Shown here piece by piece: positions 25,581 through 37,095 of a DNA stretch of 64,000 nucleotides. The stretch is from Trichopria drosophilae (taxonomy: Eukaryota > Arthropoda > Insecta > Hymenoptera > Diapriidae), in contig CM059584.1 in NCBI GenBank assembly GCA_030407085.1, positions 125,397,001 through 125,461,000 on the forward strand. The letters are read 5' to 3'. Position numbers and translations under genes: made by a program. The notes below the pieces were generated by a model, which had not been told where the DNA came from, made no database searches, and worked only from the letters and a program-made list of their open reading frames with translations. The first letter of the stretch is position 1; each line of letters starts with the position of its first letter.

Positions 25581-28500
25581 TCTGATGTCAAAGCTTTTAT
25601 CAAAATAATATAGCTTTCGATGCATCGCGTGGGAACCAAAATGATTCTGATTTTCTATTGTGGAGATTGTGTGTGAAAATTGCATCTTTTCAATAAATTT
25701 ATGTGTTTATTCATTTTTCCAAATTCATCATGTTTGCTCTATCTGAAGAAGTCAAAAATTAATTCCATCATTGCTGGAAATCAAGTGCACGAATTTTTAC
25801 AAGTATTTCCATTCTTTCTGTTCATCCTAACCCTGATTCCATCTACTATAAAATAGAATGCGATTCAATGTATTTCATCCAGAGTCCATCCAATTACCAT
25901 TTTTTTCATCTCAGTATATTTCGTTGCGATTTTAGGGATGATTTTCCAATCTGAAACACCTCGATGCCATTAATTTTTAAAGAATTCTGCTCTTCTAGGA
26001 TTATGACCCCAGACATTCATGATAATCCAATTCTATGGATTCTTTATTTGTTTGGCATTCAATTATGTCCAACGACGATGATGTCAGTACTAATAACTGT
26101 GTTGGTTTGTTAAAATGTCATTTTTATATCATCTTACAGAATGTTAAAACGTAACATGTAACCCATTAATGAAGGTTCAGATCGATGACAGTTACCGGAA
26201 ATAATTAATAGTAGGGGGCCCAGGGACAATCAGGACAACCTAAAATTATGAAATAATGAGACTATCTTCTAATTTAGAAGGAAGTTTAACATACATAACG
26301 TCTCCATCTTTTGTGTAACTTAGCGTTAAAAAAGGCGTGTTGCGAAGAGAAATTTGGAGATCCCATGTTTCCTGTTTACTACGAATTCAAGTAAGTTTTA
26401 CTTGTTCTCCATAATGTTAAACAAGAATTTTAATATGCACTTTTATATTTTTTGCAATCAAAAATAAAAAGCTTGTTACAATAATCATTTGCCATTAGAT
26501 AATCCCGCCAAAGGCAAAGAAGACAATAAGAAAACGTCTTATAAAGATTAACGAGCTTCCAGAAGAGGTTGAAGGTCCAAAAGAATAGTGCGTTATATTT
26601 ATGATGATAACTGAAGCATTTTTAAATTTAATTTTTCGTTTTGTTCCGAGTATATTTTAGTCATGAAATGCTTTGACGGAGTAAATTAGAGTTGTGGGGT
26701 TTTTTACCAGATATAGTAAATTTTTTCTCCTGTATTATGCGTTTGTTTTTTCAAACTGGATTGTTGAAACATTAAAATGTGATATGTTTAGAATTCCGTT
26801 AACAGTTAAAAAATGGTACATGCAGAATGTCGTGATTTGCCAAGATTTCGCTTCCTTTACGGACAAAAACATTACGTAATTAACGCAAAATCCATTACTA
26901 ACCTTAGTGTTACATTTGTTGTACCGCCTACAATTATTCACATATCATTACTTTTCTCGCAGAATATGAAAGATATGTGGATGAAATCTTTTTTAATTTC
27001 TTATATAAAATCTCATTAACTGTAAACATTTTCTAGTTTAATGGTATTATTATAATTGTAATTAACAAATGAAATTGAAAAAACGGTGTCTTTTTCGAAT
27101 AAATTTATTTTTATGCAAACTATACAAGGATTTTTTAATGTACATTTATTTATAACGGTTTGGCGGTCACACTCAATACGAATCCGACGTTAGTTTTACC
27201 AAATTTAAAATGGCTTAATTGAATTTATTCAATATTTCTTCTCACGTATAAAAAATAGTCGCGGAAAAAATCAAATTTTGTATATATAAAAGTTAAGGAC
27301 ATTTGGATTAATATAATTTTGTTTCAAACAGAAACGAACATTATTTCTTCTAGAAAAATCTTCGTAAATAATATTGTTCCAAATAATAGATAATAAATAG
27401 TTACATTTACCTTACTATTTTTTTTCATGTATATTCATAATCCCCGTTTAATATCACCTATGTCAATATACCAAAATTCCGATTCGTTGAATTTCAGCAG
27501 ATAATTTATCAATGCTGTGAAAATTATTGTGACTTAAACACCAATAAACACTTGTGTTACGTAAGGAGACGTCGTTTTCTTTCGCTTCGTTTGCCCGGAC
27601 ATTTGTAATAAAATCCATGACTCATGTAATTCTTAAATTCAGTGCAAGTGGGTAGACTGTCACTGTCATTTTTTAAACAAAATCTCACAGTCGAACATAC
27701 ACCTACGTGCGCACCAGAGACATTCAATGCCGGTTTACCGAGGTCTGTGGTTTTAGCTTTTATGTACCGAATGAAAAGCATTCGATGTAAATTGTATTAA
27801 AGATTATTGCGGTTAAGGCAATTAAAGCAAACATTACTCATATTAGTAAGAAACAGCTGATTTAACATATGCATATGAAACTATTTCTATTCAAGTGTTG
27901 TTTCAAATATTTTGATACAAATTAAATTTTTTATTTCATACGAATTGTGATAAAGAAATAATTTATAATTGGAATAATTCAGTGAAAATTACGATAATAC
28001 CATAATTGGATGTTATTTTATACCATGTAGATTACACTGTTAAAAATGCCATGATACTAATGCTTAATAATTTTTATCAGTCTGTGTATTATGTTGTTCT
28101 TGTTGTTTATGTTAAAAAAATGATGCGCTTAAAACACCAAATCAAAGCACAGTAAATGGATCTACGGGAAATGTCTGATACATTTTATTTGGAAATAAGA
28201 ATAGCTATTCGCGAACGGACAGAATTGCTAATAAGTAAAATCCAACAATTTATCGAGAAATGTATAAAGAATATGTTTTTTAAACCGATCGGCGACGATA
28301 TTTTGAAAAAGTTCTCGAAAACGAACCCTGAATACATACAAAAACCATGGACCTAAGAATATTCTTCAAAAACAAACTATATTGAATAAAGCATATTAAA
28401 AACTGACTATCGACCCCATCGATAAGTCGAAACTTACTTCGAACATAATTTTCCCGCGTTGATCTTTAAAATTAAGTACATCTTACTTAAAATTAAGTAA

Positions 28501-28600
28501 ATTGATTGTACTAAAAGGCATACTTCTGTATACCTGAGGAATTCACACACGTTCGTGAATTAGCACAGGAAATCCCCACTATTGTCCTTTTTTTGCAAAT
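25581..28600. other. No gene seen
   Basis: AT-rich sequence with chance frames at 26694-26879, 26813-27019, 27557-27781 (minus) and 28156-28356. None shows a domain or exon borders. A phrase AATCCGACGTTAGTTTTACC followed by AAAATGG near 27180-27212 is another scrap of the AAAATGGCGG repeat. Confidence 0.4.
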
Positions 28601-28624
28601 AGATATGCATAGGTCAAAACAAGG

Positions 28625-28740
28625 AGAACACCGGGGATTCCCTGCTTGAATTAATGAACCGGGTTGTACCCCCATTGGGGTGTGCAATGGCGTAGGGAAA
28701 ACCCACCGAAGTGGGAAAAACCTGAACCGGGTCCGGATAA
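28625..28740. repeat. GC-rich, hairpin-rich repeat-like block
   Basis: This compact GC-rich block sits in AT-rich DNA. It contains a direct repeat TGAACCGGGT (28655-28664 and 28723-28732), a hairpin CCCAC-cgaa-GTGGG (28702-28715) and a near-palindrome CCCCATTGGGG (28670-28680). Sharp borders and folded structure suggest the end of a retroelement or a structured repeat, but no family was recognised. The minus-strand frame at 28614-28835 is not supported as a gene. Confidence 0.4.
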
Positions 28741-29067
28741 TGTTGATATGTCGATAAATGCAACATTTTTTTAAATAGGTTGGAAAATTGGGTGATAAAA
28801 TTAAAAATATTCTTAATTCTCGGTGATTTTTTCACATATGTTTAAAAGACAAAAAAGTAACATGAAAAAGAGATAAAATATATAAATTTTCCTTCAGACC
28901 ACGTTTTTTTTGTCACATTTGTAATTGTACTCATTTATCTCACCACATTTTTGGGTTGATTGTAAACTTGCGCTATATTTTTATATGTTCCATAAACTAA
29001 CATAGAGTAGGTTTTAATTTATTTGTGGAGTTATGCCTAGTGTTACTCGAAGAAACTTTTATCTTAA

Positions 29068-29340
29068 CCCATTAAGGCCTAAACGGACATTTATTGGACA
29101 TCTTTTTCGGCAGCATTGTTAACGTTGATTGAAAAATAATTTTTCCGAAAATTTAGTGTTTTCTTGCAATAAATTGTTTATAACAATTCAGACTTTCATT
29201 TAATTAAAAAAATAAGATCACCATCGGAGAGAGGATGAAATTCTGCTTAAAAAACCTTTACCCCTATTTTTTTTAGACAACTTTAAAAGACTGTCTGCCG
29301 AAAAAGTTGTCGGAAAAATGTCCGTTTAGGCCTTAATGGG
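29068..29340. repeat. piggyBac-like MITE
   Basis: This 273-bp element is flanked by TTAA on both sides (29064-29067 and 29341-29344), the known piggyBac target site. The terminal inverted repeats are long and nearly perfect at the tips: CCCATTAAGGCCTAAACGGA at the left against TCCGTTTAGGCCTTAATGGG at the right. Further pairing follows inside (CATCTTTTTCGGCAG against CTGCCGAAAAAG). It has no coding capacity, so it is a non-autonomous element. It lies about 0.7 kb before the first peroxidase exon. Confidence 0.88.
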
Positions 29341-30008
29341 TTAAAACACTACTAATTAATAATCTGTTTTTTAGATCACTTGTAGATGTAAGGAATTTCT
29401 AGGTGTTTTTAGAAGTTTTTAAATTTATTAAATGGAAATACAGTTTCACTCAAGTTTAATAAACTTTTTTTATTTGTGCATGAGAAAAATTGATATGATG
29501 TTTTAAAAACTGATTGTGTATTCGTGAACGAAATCGTCAACTTCTCAATTTTGTGAACATTTAGACATTGATATAAAATGATGGTTTAAAAAATATCTTT
29601 TTTACTGTTGTTACATGTATACTCGTATTACTACAAACATAATTCTAATTAATAAGTGGGATTTTTAAAACTCGCTCCTTTTTGTATAACTATTAACACG
29701 AACTCATACTTGTTATTAAGTCATGCCGTACCCTAGGGTGTAATTATACACAATATTATTTTAAATGTTGTATATTGCATTACCTATTTAAAATCCTACA
29801 CTTAACACGCATTATTATTCGATATTAGTATTAAATATTCATCAATATAATGGAACATTACATAAATTAAGACAACTGCATTAAGCAACGTTAGTACTAC
29901 GCCATTATTAAATTAATTAATTTCCCGTAATGGAGTATTATTTAAAACATCATGTAAAAATCATTGAAAACGAGAGAGTGAAATAATTTGCAATGAATTA
30001 TGTTTCAG

Positions 30009-30085
30009 AACGACCTTGGTGTTGCTATCTCTGGTTTTTACTTCTCTCGCGGTTTCACCGGGATCTCGGCAATTCGACATTAATG
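30009..30085 (+). CDS. Haem peroxidase, exon with signal peptide
   Basis: This is the first recognised coding exon of a secreted animal haem peroxidase (peroxinectin / chorion-peroxidase type). The 77-bp exon follows an AG acceptor (TATGTTTCAG, a weak pyrimidine tract) and ends at a consensus donor GTAAGT. It encodes TTLVLLSLVFTSLAVSPGSR followed by QFDIN: a hydrophobic run with small residues near the likely cleavage point, as in a signal peptide. It enters with one base completing a codon and leaves with one base (G), which the next exon completes as Glu. Reading the same frame leftwards meets a stop at 29965-29967 without any ATG, so the start codon must be in an exon further upstream, which was not found. 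The exon identity rests mainly on the in-phase join to the later exons. Confidence 0.72.
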
Positions 30086-30337
30086 GTAAGTAGTTTACGG
30101 TATGAATATTAAGAAGAAATAAATGGTTATTAATCGTATATTATCGATTCAAAAGCAAAGCGTTTTCGAAAATCATGCGAAACAATATTACACATGCGTA
30201 TAATTAGATACTTGCGACACATATGCTAAACTAGCACAGCAATTAATCAAAAAAGGTGTACACTTTCCTTTGTTTAAAGGAAATCTTAGTTAAGACTCTT
30301 GCACTAAGAACAAAATCCATAGTTAAATAGACTATAT

Positions 30338-31160
30338 CACACAGTTGGAAAAATGTAGTTAAAACTACTATGAAAAATAGTTAAATTTACCACTTTCGTA
30401 GTTGATTTTACAATAATTTTGTTACGCCAACTACGTCTTCATAGTTAAAAATCAACTATGTAGAATGATTTAAATAAATATGACAAATATAGTTAAAATA
30501 ACTATAATATAGTGCAGTTCTCATTTCACACTATGTCTCGTAGTAAATCTTAATATTTACTATTATTCATATTTAAAGTTTGTATTTACTATAAATCCAT
30601 AGTAAAAGCTGCCGCACTCCATGGGTTTTCATGCCGCCAGATGGCGACGCGACGTTCGCAGCTTTTTTCTTCGAGCCCGTGGCTCCCGTTATTGAAGTGG
30701 ATTTTCATTGGTCGTAAGAAGGACCGTCGGGCATCAAGATATGATAATACATAATCCATGTCGTATACGCACGTGTATATATAAACTAGTTACACGACAT
30801 TGAAATTTGTGTTTATAATCGCATTGCATAATACATTTTTTAACAGGCTAGAGTGTGACATTCACAAACTTAGCGCAGTATTGATTTTTTGTTTTTCTCT
30901 TTGTTTCCTTATTTATCTTAAACAAAGAACCATGGAAGAAAAGTGGACTTTACATATGCTATCATATATATATAGTTTACAAATATTTTTAAAAAGTAAA
31001 TATTGACTCCTTTCCATATTTTTTATGACAATTTCGTATACAATTTCTCTCAGTGAACGTAGTAATTTTCTGAAATAATTATTTTAAAATAGTTGAGTCT
31101 ATTTGTCTATTATGATAAGTAGCACTTTTTTCATTTCAACTACTTTTTTTTCCGAGTGCG
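30338..31160. repeat. Inverted-repeat element with promoter-like core
   Basis: The left end CACACAGTTGGAAAAATGTA followed by GTTAAAACTAC is mirrored at the right by TTCAACTACTTTTTTTTCCG followed by AGTG, giving imperfect inverted ends of about 25 bp over roughly 820 bp. ATAGTTAAA-type words repeat in the left third. The middle (30600-30790) is GC-richer and carries a CTCF-like motif, an inverted CCAAT box and a TATA-like box (listed separately). The 68-codon frame at 30800-31006 that follows the TATA-like box has no recognised domain. Outer borders are approximate. A non-autonomous DNA transposon is the simplest reading. Confidence 0.5.
30600..30790 (+). promoter_or_regulatory. CTCF-like site and TATA/CCAAT promoter-like block
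   Basis: CCGCCAGATGGCGA at 30634-30647 matches the known CTCF core consensus CCASYAGRKGGCRS at 12 of 14 positions. Further on are ATTGG, an inverted CCAAT box (30707-30711), and TATATATAAAC (30776-30786), about 65 bp apart as in a polymerase II promoter. The block is within peroxidase intron 1, in the same orientation as the gene, so an alternative promoter, an insulator or a transposon promoter are all possible. Function is inferred from motifs only. Confidence 0.4.
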
Positions 31161-33469
31161 GGTAAAATTTAGATAATTTTGCAATCATATCAATGAATTT
31201 TTTTCAAAACATCTCAATGGTGTCATTCTTTATTATAAAAATATATTTTATTCACAGAATTATTTTCATTTTTAATATCTGACTAAATATAGGTAAATAA
31301 AGGCAGTGAAAAGTAGTTTTAATGTTATATTCGCTACCTGTCATGCAGATGAATTTTCGTTTATTGCGTAGACATTCGAAGCGAGACCAAAACTTTCACA
31401 ACATTCATAAACCGCAAAATTTGTTTGGCACATTTTAACTACATTACAGCATCTTATTGTGTTTTGTAATCAACTTACACTTATCGTTCCTTTTCACAAA
31501 ATCATACCATGCGGGCACATTTCTGCAATATTCAGGTATAGTGATTAGGGAAGAACATTAAAATTTTACTTCACTCGTGACATCAAAATAATGTATTTAA
31601 TGACAAATTTCGAAAGTAAATTTAATCTCCCTAAAGACTACATAAAGTTAATTGCAGAAAAACTATACTGAATTTTGTTATTTTCTATAATATTTTTATT
31701 CTGTCTTGCAGAGACCCGTTAATTTGAAAGTAGGAACCATTTCTTCCGTTTGAAGGTGTAATAGCATAATTATTCATTTATCAAACTTACAATCTGAAAA
31801 CGTGAAAGGAAAAACGGAAATTTATTACAAAATAGAAAATTCCCTAATCAATTATACCTGTAAATAAACTTACGCAGCTTTGTTTTGCATTTATATTTTT
31901 AATACTTGATTAGTACAGATTATTTATTTATAATAATTTAAAATCATATACATATTTTCCGAGATTTACAATTAATTTGAATCAGGTAGCCTCAACCGGT
32001 ACCGTTATACGTATAATTATAAATAAAAAGTTTGCAAATATCATAATAAAAAATCTAAAATCACGAACCGCAAGAAAAAATTAAGTAGTTGCTTATGAAT
32101 ATCCCTGTTGATTTAAAAAGTTATCGATATACAGATAATAATGTTTACTAAATAAAGTATAAACTTTGCATTATATATATCCACATATTTATTATAAAAT
32201 TGCTTTAAAAGTATTTAACTATGGGGCTACCGGGCAGCAAAACCGAATAATTTCTATAAAAGTTTTGCTATTTTGGTTCGAAATTGAATCTAAAGATAAA
32301 TACAATTCATAACATTTTAGTTTTAAGTCAAATTTATATACCAGATTCCTAATCATTAATAAAATTTCGCTAAAAGGTTGATTGCACAATATTGAAATCA
32401 GGCACATAGAGAGAAAAAAAGATTTCATGGAAGAATAAAAAAAACGCTGAAGGATAGAAAAATTAACAACGTTTAAAGTTTTTATTGACATTAATTTTAA
32501 AATTCAGAATTATCTAAAATATACCGCACAAATTTACTATACCGAGAGATTATTTTCATTTGAACAATCTATATTGACATGTATTTTACTATTCACGAAT
32601 ATTTTATGTAATGTCTACATTACTCCGGCAGTTTTGAGATTATGTAATCTACTACACTTTGAACGATCGGAAAATATTAAACACAACAATATAATCATCT
32701 TGTTTACTACATACATAGTAAATTTAACTATTTTTTTGTTATTCCGTGTTAAATATTGTCAAAAATTATTATTTTTGCTAAAAAATAAAGGCATTGCACC
32801 TTAACAAAAATGTTGATATTACTACATTTAGTATTACAGAACAGTAAATAACTAAACAAAAATTGGCATACGATCTTGTAGTTTATAAAAACTAAACGAT
32901 TTAGCACGAAAAATGTGACAATCTTAATTTTGACTTTACGCCCTAAATATGATAATAATTATTTATTAAACAACATTCCAGCAAACGTTGATGACGAATA
33001 GTGATCAGATGTAATGTTATCGATTATAATATGGAAATTAATAGTAATTTAAGGAAAGTATTACTTAAAAAATTTACAAAATTAATAACAATAATGGAAA
33101 TAAATATTTGGTAACTTATCTCGTTAAGTTTTAAACTTCTTTTCATTTTTAAATAATTTTCGGCCGCCATTCCTTATAATTTATGAGTGTGACAAAAATC
33201 TGGATTTATCGTTTATAATCTAAAATTTATCGTACTTTTCTCCTCTATATTTAGAAGAATGCGATTGGAAGATAAAACTTTACAAAAACTTGGCGATTAT
33301 TTCACAAAATCCGGATTTTTCAGCAATAAATGTACCATATGGGTTGAAAATTCAGTGTCGTCGGATTTTTAATTTTAAAACCTTGGCAATAAACTTTTGA
33401 AAATGATTTTCGAGTTTTCTGGGAATAACGACTTAAAATAATAAATTTCTTAAGGAAATATATTTGTTA

Positions 33470-33870
33470 TTGTGTTTTGTACCGATCATCACGAATCCGA
33501 CGTCAAATTTTCGAAATTCGAAATGGCAAATCCGGATGCTAGACAATTGTCTTAAAAATATGTCTATCATCATAGAAAAGCTACAACAGATATATTTTCA
33601 GATCAAATTTATTATTTTAAATCGTTATAAGTTAAATATAAGAATTGGGATTCAAATTTTAGGCTTTAGGCAGCCATATTGGATGTCTTTGTTTTGAAAT
33701 TAAATTTTTCCTTCCATTAGTTTCTGAAATTTAGGATCTGAGGACGTGAAATTTTGACTTTAAAATGATCTCCGAATTCGGTACCAAATTGTTGATAAAA
33801 AAACTGCAAAAAAAAATTTCGGCTATAACTACTACGTTCAGATTTATTTTCACGTTGACAACCATTCGGG
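33470..33870. repeat. Old dispersed repeat, decayed copies
   Basis: CACGAATCCGACGTCAAATT, then TTCGAAATTCGAAATGGCAA, then GGCAGCCATATTGGATG are recognisable phrases of the AAAATGGCGG repeat family. At least two tandem-like units seem to be present. Borders cannot be fixed by eye. Confidence 0.42.
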
Positions 33871-34429
33871 GATGAGAGCCGAAAAGTGTCAATAAAATTG
33901 GTCGATTGGGTCTTAATAAGTTATATTTAATGAACAATATCTAAATGAATCTATTTCATTACATTTCTAATTAAAAAAACAAATTTTTTATATTAAATGT
34001 CCATTAAATCTATAAACGGTACCGGTAGTTAAATATTTTCAACTAAATATTAAAAATTTTGTAGCAAATAATTAATTTTCTTAAACAACTAAATTTCGGG
34101 ATAATTTCAAGAAACTTTCAGGAATAGAAAAAGAAATTCAAATATGAGTTTCATTGTCTGATATAATAAGCACATTGTTTAGTTCATAATTTACAGTACC
34201 GCAGCGTAACTAAATCAATACAGCTAAAGAAATTTTCTTGAACAAGTACACAATTAATTACGCAACAACGTGTAACACGGAGAAACGAAGTTAAAATATT
34301 AGATAATAGAACGAACATTTTTTTCTAAAAATTTCGTAACGTTTACACAGAAGTTCATTTCAGTAAAAAGTGACAAAAACTGAGGCTATTAAAAAAATTG
34401 TTTGAATTAATGTCTAGTTTAACACTCGT

Positions 34430-34760
34430 AAACCATTGCTTTCATCTGTAATGTATAAAGCGTCGGAGGTAATATACCTCTTAATAGTAGTAGCGATCTA
34501 TTAGTTAACGCAGGTAAGAATTTACCTATATACCAATTTACCTGCGTACGTTTCCTACGTGTCTTAGTGCATAGCGACCGCATTCTAAATTAGTTAAAAG
34601 CGAATCTCTATTGCACGTACAACGCACTCGTCTTGTTAACGCAATCGGTGCGTTTATTTCTCGTGAGTGTTATGCATGCTTGAATTTCACTGATTTTCAT
34701 CTGCATTTTACGTTCGTTCACTATGACAGACATGATTTCCATTCCACCTGAGATTAGGAG
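34430..34760. promoter_or_regulatory. GC-richer intronic stretch with small hairpin
   Basis: Within intron 1, this stretch has more C and G than its surroundings. It contains an inverted repeat ACGCAGGTAA (34508-34517) against TTACCTGCGT (34538-34547) with a 20-base loop. Nearby GGAGGTAATATACCTC (about 34465) is itself a palindrome. No coding frame crosses it. It may be a regulatory element or a tiny hairpin transposon. Confidence 0.25.
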
Positions 34761-35344
34761 TTAACAACCTCGTCTAGTACCCTTTTATGATGACATTACA
34801 GATTTTAAAATAATAAATGTAGCTTAGTGCAATTTATAAAAAAATTCGATTTTTTCTGTATCGAGAAAATCAGTGACAGGGCTTTACATAACTGTCAAAA
34901 AAATGAGTGACAATTTCTGTAAATAGTTCAAGAAAATGTCGGCAAGTATTTTGGTTTCAATAGTTGTCACTGAGTTCAGTATAAAATTTAAACTAAAACT
35001 TAGAGTAAAATTTTTCACTTTTAGTAGCATTACATTTTAATATTTTCATGCAGTAACGTAGGAAATGTAATATTTAGGATATTACAAGTAAAAAAGATAA
35101 CCATTACGACAACAAAGTCCATCAGAATATAAGATTTAAATATATCACACTTGTTAGTTTTATCTGCAAAAGTTGTTTTGGGAAACTCGTTAAATTTGTA
35201 AACATCACTACTATATTTTAAAATAACCACATTGTGTTTGTTGAAATGGACCGGGTGACTTGCAAACATTCTTTTTAGTTTTTTTAATTTTACAAAAATA
35301 TTCTCTTAACTTAAGTATGTTATTTTTGGGGATATGACTCTTAA

Positions 35345-36136
35345 CCTTTTCGGTACCAAAAGTCTGAAATTTTACGTAATTTTCAGTACCGTAACTAGTG
35401 TTCCAAACGCCATTAAAAAAATTAAATAAATCTTGATCCAGAGTTTTGGACTTTCTGTTTCAAATTCAATGGTCAGAATTAGGGGTGCAGGTCGGAAAAT
35501 CGACAAATCAAAAAGCCGATAGGTCAAAAAAATGACAGTCAAAAAAACGGCACTTCAAAAAATGATAGGCCGCTTGCCGATGTGTCATTTTTTTATTAGT
35601 CGGCTTTTTGACTGTCGGTTTTTCGACTGTCGGCTTTATGACTGTCGGTTTTTAAACCTGTCGGCTTTTTGAATTTTCTGTTTTTATACCCGTACCCAAA
35701 AATAGCGGATCATTTAAAAAATAAAAGAAATTTTAATTAAGAGTTTATTGACCGGCGAATAATCGTGATAATAATTTATTGCTTTGTGTACAATTTTTTT
35801 ACTTTTTTGAAGAGGGCCATCATTCCTGGCCGAAAATTTAATTTAAAATTCACAAAAATTTAAAAATCTCATTTTTTTGTCCCTTCGTTTGTTTAAAATT
35901 ACTCTTTATTTTATCACTCACATTTAATTTTAACTTCATAACATACCAAAACTTAATATAAAATGTATTTAAAAAAATGGTGTTGAACATCATTTTTCAA
36001 AAATTTCACCAGGCCATTCGAAACAGCGACCTTAAAACTAGTCGGATATGGATGTGTCTATTTAAAAAAAAATGTTTATAAATAAAACGATGCTAAAATC
36101 CATGTGCGAATTGTGCACGTTTGGTAGTTAAAGGGT
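35345..36136. repeat. piggyBac-like element with nested MITE
   Basis: TTAA flanks both sides (35341-35344 and 36137-36140). The ends are CCTTTTCGGTACCA at the left and TGGTAGTTAAAGGG at the right, which match as inverted repeats at 10 of 14 positions. CCCTTT-type tips next to TTAA fit piggyBac-like MITEs. The element is 792 bp including a family A MITE (35483-35697) that inserted into it later. The remainder is non-coding and AT-rich. Confidence 0.65.
35483..35697. repeat. MITE family A, copy 2 (nested)
   Basis: The left end GGGTGCAGGTCGGAAAATCG and right end TTTTTATACCCGTACCC are decayed versions of the family A termini. The interior again has TCAAAAAGCCGATAGG-type units on the left half and TTTTTCGACTGTCGGC-type units on the right half, switching orientation near 35570. 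It lies inside the piggyBac-like element, showing that this insertion came second. Target duplication is not clear (AATTAG against AAATAG in the flanks). Confidence 0.8.
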
Positions 36137-37010
36137 TAAGAATTAAAACACAGTTTCGTAATTTTATTTTTTTAAGTTAAAAAGTACATCTAAGACAGAT
36201 CTCTTTTCAAATGTACTAATTTTTCATTTCACTTTGTTTTTAAATATTTATCATTCGAATTTTTGCCATAAAGTTTATTTTTATCTTTAGATTCATATTT
36301 TATCTAATACTGTGCAGAAAATATATAAAGATTTTCTCTCGTATCGTAAGGTATTTTACTATGTAACCATAATCGAATAGCATTATCGTAAAATATGATA
36401 AAATCTTCTTAAAATCTGGATTATCCAACAGTTAGTAATTTTATAAATAAATACCTTGTAATATTAACCACAAAACAGTCTAATCTATAGAAGAACATAT
36501 TTTTTATATACAGAATTGATATTGATCAGGCGGTAGAAAAAGAAAACAACATAGCAGGAAGAACAGAAAACAATTTCAATACTTACTTTCTATTTTAAAT
36601 TTGGAACTTGGTTGTATTTATACAAAATAAGTATAATAATACTTATCAGAATCTACTATCTTGATCTTTAATACGTTTAGATATTAAAATCCAAAGAGTT
36701 TTACATATTAAATAGAATTGATTCATATAAATCCATGCAATTTAAAAAGTAATGTCCAATACATTTTTTGATATATTGTGTTAAAAAAAGTAATGTGAAT
36801 ATAATTACTTAATATGACAGGCTATTGCATATAACAATTACATATAAATATTTCTTATTTCTAAGAAAAAGAATGAACAAAAAAAAAAATTTAGAATTCG
36901 TGAAAAATGTGTAATTTTTTTAGTGTAACGTGAAACCGACCTGAATTTTGAGGTTTCGCATTATATTTAAGAGTGACTCGAAATTATTCTGTTCATTTTT
37001 TTCATTACAG

Positions 37011-37095
37011 AATACGTATATGGAGTGGACCATGACCTGCAAGCGAGAGCACGTGCAGCAATCGAGGCTGAAAGATTCACGTTGCAAACGAAGAG
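37011..37095 (+). CDS. Haem peroxidase, linker exon
   Basis: This is the second recognised exon of the peroxidase gene, 85 bp, between a strong acceptor (TTTTTTTCATTACAG) and a donor GTAAAT. With the split codon from the previous exon it encodes E-YVYGVDHDLQARARAAIEAE and then RFTLQTK, and leaves two bases (AG) for the next exon. The segment is charged and probably helical, lying between signal peptide and peroxidase domain. It has no cysteine and no family-specific motif of its own, so its assignment rests on splice signals, GC-richer codons than the surroundings and exact phase agreement with both neighbours (phase 1 in, phase 2 out). The same DNA read in another frame (36948-37250) gives a 100-codon frame without splice logic and is rejected. 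Confidence 0.8.

Larger units (their letters stand above)
30086..37010 (+). other. Intron 1 of peroxidase gene (6.9 kb)
   Basis: The span runs from GTAAGT to TTTTTTTCATTACAG and interrupts the codon after its first base (phase 1). It contains the inverted-repeat element at 30338-31160, the piggyBac-like element with a nested family A MITE at 35345-36136, decayed AAAATGGCGG repeat at about 33480-33870, and a GC-richer stretch at about 34430-34760. Chance frames inside it (for example 32219-32491 minus, 32574-32804, 33464-33697 and 35030-35269 minus) show no domain. No other gene was seen. Confidence 0.65.
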
